Source: JBECKQ01 sp040235375 (lineage in GTDB: Bacteria; Planctomycetota; Phycisphaerae; UBA1845). From it: DNA of 8,398 bases. This document shows, one piece after another, positions 6,158 to 8,398 of the stretch (the stretch's first letter is position 1; every line of letters starts with the position of its first letter). Location of the stretch: positions 1 to 8,398 of the forward strand of contig JBECKQ010000124.1 in assembly GCA_040235375.1 (NCBI GenBank), read 5' to 3'. The notes under the pieces were generated by a model. The model was not told where the DNA came from. It saw only the letters and a program-made list of their open reading frames with translations, and made no database searches. Made by a program: the position numbers and the translations under genes.

Positions 6158-7021
6158 TCAGTGCGTGTCGCTGTCGCCTTCGGCCAGGCGGATGTCGATC
6201 CGGTCGCCCTCGTCCTCGTCGGTGAGTTGCATCACCGTGCCCGTCCCGCTGGCGTCCATCTGCGGCGCACCGGAGCCCGACCGTCCCACGTCGTCGAACG
6301 ACCTGCGGGCGCCACCCTCGCTTCGACGCGGAACGCCCGGCAGGATGACGCGAATACGCTTCCCGCCGATCTGCAGATAATCGCCGGAATGCAGCGCCGC
6401 GAACTGCACGCGCTCGCCATCGAGAATGACGCCGTTGTTGCTCAGCAGATCGCACATGACCGGTTGGGCCAGGTACGTGAAAAACAGCAGGTGGGCCCGC
6501 GAGACTTGCCGGTCGCGGATGACCACGTCGCACCCTTCGCGACGGCCGACCAGGTTCACCGGCTCGGTGAGCTTCGCGATCGAGCCTGTCCCGTTCACCT
6601 CGACGCCGAACGCCGCCGGCTCGGGATCGAGCGACACGTGCGGCAGATCGCTCAGCGTGTCGATCGTGTACGCCGCGATCTCCACGCGCATCTCCCAGCT
6701 TGCGATCCGCAGTGTGTCGCCGTCTTCCAGTCTCTCCATCCGCGCCTTCAGGTCGTTCAGGTAAGTGCCACTTTCTGACACCAGATCGCGGAGGTAAACG
6801 TCTTCGCCCGTGTTGACGATCGCGCAGTGCACGGGCGACACGTCGCGCGCCCGCAGGTGCAGCTTGCATCCCGGGCGCGACCCGATGATCGTCACGCAGC
6901 GCGACAGATCCAGCGACTGGCCGGCTCCGGGCCCGGAGATCAACGCCAGTCGCGCCCGAGGCGCGCTTTTCGGCAGCCGCGGCGCCTTGCTCTGACTGAC
7001 GTTGTTGACCGTATCGGCCAC
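6158..7021 (-). CDS. Tandem FHA-domain protein
   Basis: FHA domains bind phosphothreonine peptides, usually downstream of Ser/Thr kinases. This 287-residue cytosolic protein has two. FHA1 (about 24-115) shows IIGSRPGC at 45-52, SPVHC at 62-66 and SESGTYLND at 82-90. FHA2 (about 140-228) shows LVGRREGC at 157-164, SRAH at 174-177 and NNGVILDG at 195-202. Both therefore keep the Arg/Ser-x-x-His/Asn-Gly type of phosphopeptide-binding loops, although FHA1 has Ser-Gly in place of Asn-Gly. After residue 229 the tail is polar and then acidic, with several threonines. No kinase, transmembrane or enzymatic domain is fused. The start is GTG at 7021, supported by GGGAG (complement of 7030-7034) eight bases upstream. 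It lies 139 bases after the GGT gene on the same strand; co-transcription is possible but not shown. Its partner kinase is unknown. Confidence 0.88.
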   Translation of the reverse strand: MADTVNNVSQSKAPRLPKSAPRARLALISGPGAGQSLDLSRCVTIIGSRPGCKLHLRARDVSPVHCAIVNTGEDVYLRDLVSESGTYLNDLKARMERLEDGDTLRIASWEMRVEIAAYTIDTLSDLPHVSLDPEPAAFGVEVNGTGSIAKLTEPVNLVGRREGCDVVIRDRQVSRAHLLFFTYLAQPVMCDLLSNNGVILDGERVQFAALHSGDYLQIGGKRIRVILPGVPRRSEGGARRSFDDVGRSGSGAPQMDASGTGTVMQLTDEDEGDRIDIRLAEGDSDTH

Positions 7022-7029
7022 TTTTGGAT

Positions 7030-7034
7030 CTCCC
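7030..7034 (-). promoter_or_regulatory. Ribosome binding site fixing the GTG start of the FHA gene
   Basis: On the minus strand this is GGGAG, eight bases before the GTG at 7021. No ATG is available near the predicted N-terminus, and the GTG keeps a short lead-in of about 20 residues before FHA1. Confidence 0.6.
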
Positions 7035-7114
7035 GTGCGCGACTGGCCGTTCGCGCCTACCGGCCTGCCTACGTGTCCCCTACTAAAGACTTTCGACCAC
7101 TTGCGGAAGGTGCG

Positions 7115-7148
7115 GGAGCGCTCGCTCCAGTCAAAGTTTAGAGTTTAG
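7115..7148. repeat. Short hairpin and AGTTTAG tandem repeat between GGT and FHA genes
   Basis: GGAGC at 7115-7119 pairs with GCTCC at 7124-7128 across a 4-base loop. Next to it, AGTTTAG is repeated exactly twice in tandem at 7135-7141 and 7142-7148, just after the GGT stop. The hairpin could mark the end of the GGT transcript, but in the leftward direction no T-run follows it, so terminator function is doubtful. I see no convincing promoter for the FHA gene in the 139-base gap. Confidence 0.4.
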
Positions 7149-7160
7149 CTACGAAAAAGT

Positions 7161-8398
7161 CTAGTACCCGGCTGGTTTTCCCCCTTTACCCAGTTCGCAC
7201 ACTCCGACCAGCCCCTCTTTCGTCCGATATATCGCCTGCACGGCCCCCGTCTCGTCCTTTTGCGCGATCCTGTGACCCTTCGCCCGCAGCGCCGCCGCCA
7301 ACTCCTCCGGCGGGTCGCGGTCGAAAACCACCTTGTCCGGCTGCCACTGATGATGCACCCGCAGGGCCGTCATTGCCTCGCCGATCGGCTGCCCGCGGTC
7401 GAGCACGTCGCAGATCACGTCCAACACCGACGAGATGATTCGCGGACCGCCCGATGCGCCCACCAACAGCACCGGCTGCTCGCCCCGCAGCACGATCGTC
7501 GGCGACATGCTCGATAGCGGCCGCTTGCCCGCCGACGGGGCGTTGCGGTCCGACTGGATCAGGCCGAACTGGTTCGCCCGGCCGGTCACCGCCGTGAAGT
7601 CGTCCATCTCGTTGTTGAGGATCAGCCCCCAGTCACTCACCGCCGCCAGAGAGCCGAACACGGTGTTGATCGTCTCCGTGCTCACCACGCAGTTGCCCGC
7701 CTCGTCCACGATGCAGAAGTGGCTGGTGCCCGCATCGGGCGGAATCTGCAGTGCCCCGTACATGTCACTGGGCGACGTCGTATTCGGATCGAGGCCGCGG
7801 GCGAGCTGCTGCGCGTATGTCTTGCTCGTCAGCAGATCGACCGGAACCGGCACGAAGTCCGCATCCGCCATCCACCGCGCCCGATCGGCGAAGGCGTGCT
7901 TCATCGCCTCGATCATGTAGTGCACCGCCACGCCTTCGTCCGAAGCCCACAGCGCGGGCATGTCCTGCGTTTCGAGGATGTTGAGCGCCTCGATCAGGCA
8001 CACGCCGCCGGACGACGGCGGCGGCATAGAGACGATCGTGTACCCGCGGTACGTCCCGCTGACAGGCTCGCGATACACAGGCCGGTACGCCGCCAGGTCC
8101 GCCTTGCCGATCAGCCCGCCGCCGCGCTTCATCTCCGCTTCAATTGCCTCGGCGACCGGCCCGCGATAGAACGCATCGGGACCGTCCTTCGCCAGCGTCC
8201 GCAACAGCTTGGCGAGTGCCGGCTGGCGCAGCAGGTCGCCCGGCCGGCGAAGCTTGCCACCGTTCAGATGAACCTGCCACACGTACGGGCACGACGCGCG
8301 CAGCGCCGGATACTCTTCGTACCGCGACAGCGCAACCCGCGTCGCCGCGACGTAATGCTCGTCAACGGCGAATCCCTCTTCCGCCAGCCGGATCGCCG
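7161..8398 (-). CDS. ggt: Gamma-glutamyltransferase / glutathione hydrolase (N-terminus outside window)
   Basis: GGT cleaves the gamma-glutamyl bond of glutathione and related compounds, and is normally exported to the periplasm. The frame is open to the right edge: 38 codons before the GTG at 8282 continue the family sequence (IRLAEEGFAVDE). The visible 411 residues are therefore partial, and about 165 residues including any signal peptide are missing. Numbering from 8282, MPPPSSGG is at 86-93. The self-cleavage and nucleophile threonine is T186 in DAGTSHF (codon 7725-7727), which would release a small subunit of about 188 residues, the normal size. Also present are TINTVFGS at 204-211, NNEMDDF at 223-229, PLSSMSPT at 255-262 and the oxyanion glycines in GASGGPR at 275-281. 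The stretch between NNEMDDF and PLSSMSPT is long enough to form a lid loop as in the E. coli enzyme. It ends in TAG at 7161-7163. Confidence 0.95.
   Translation of the reverse strand, partial: AIRLAEEGFAVDEHYVAATRVALSRYEEYPALRASCPYVWQVHLNGGKLRRPGDLLRQPALAKLLRTLAKDGPDAFYRGPVAEAIEAEMKRGGGLIGKADLAAYRPVYREPVSGTYRGYTIVSMPPPSSGGVCLIEALNILETQDMPALWASDEGVAVHYMIEAMKHAFADRARWMADADFVPVPVDLLTSKTYAQQLARGLDPNTTSPSDMYGALQIPPDAGTSHFCIVDEAGNCVVSTETINTVFGSLAAVSDWGLILNNEMDDFTAVTGRANQFGLIQSDRNAPSAGKRPLSSMSPTIVLRGEQPVLLVGASGGPRIISSVLDVICDVLDRGQPIGEAMTALRVHHQWQPDKVVFDRDPPEELAAALRAKGHRIAQKDETGAVQAIYRTKEGLVGVCELGKGGKPAGY

Noticed and set aside
7055..7073. Two GCCTAC copies in the GGT-FHA gap resembling the heptamer array
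   Set aside because: Only two copies, 12 bases apart and out of the 7-base phase; no support for a second array.
1..8398. CRISPR array, transposon, integrase, toxin-antitoxin or defence cassette
   Set aside because: No spaced repeats of 25 bases or more, terminal inverted repeats, transposase motifs or typical defence domains were seen on either strand.

Overview
The window is GC-rich, densely coded bacterial chromosome, and most of it is ordinary metabolism. It carries a complex I subunit, a three-gene histidine-degradation (hut) operon, a very small zinc-ribbon protein, a tandem-FHA signalling protein and a gamma-glutamyltransferase. High GC, long antisense open frames and a stand-alone double-FHA protein fit an environmental bacterium. 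Planctomycetota is my tentative guess from the style of the FHA and small zinc-ribbon proteins. No rRNA or marker gene is present to settle it.

Layout from left to right. The 3' part of nuoN runs rightward off the left edge (1-908). It converges on the leftward hut operon, read hutH (5587-4010), hutU (4013-2346), hutI (2289-1045). The 136-base convergent gap holds alternative GC-rich stem-loops and a six-unit heptamer array that overlaps the hutI stop codon. hutH and hutU overlap as ATGA with a strong ribosome binding site inside hutH, so they are probably translationally coupled. Together the three enzymes convert histidine to urocanate, imidazolonepropionate and N-formimino-glutamate. No enzyme for the last step (HutG, HutF or an FTCD-type transferase) is in the window, so it must lie elsewhere.

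A 119-base divergent region (5588-5706) separates hutH from a rightward 69-residue zinc-ribbon gene (5707-5916). It holds a TATAAT box whose complement also reads as a -10 box, and overlapping inverted repeats placed like an operator. The 241-base convergent gap after the small gene holds a 9-bp hairpin capped by a GCGA (GNRA) loop and a 14-base imperfect tandem duplication.

The right end is leftward: a gamma-glutamyltransferase whose N-terminus lies beyond the right edge (8398-7161), then, 139 bases on, a GTG-started protein with two FHA domains (7021-6158).

I see no mobile element, CRISPR array, phage gene or defence cassette. The points most worth a second look are non-coding: the heptamer array at 1014-1055, the divergent hut/zinc-ribbon control region, and the GNRA hairpin. 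The tiny zinc-ribbon protein itself and the Thr/acidic tail of the FHA protein come next.
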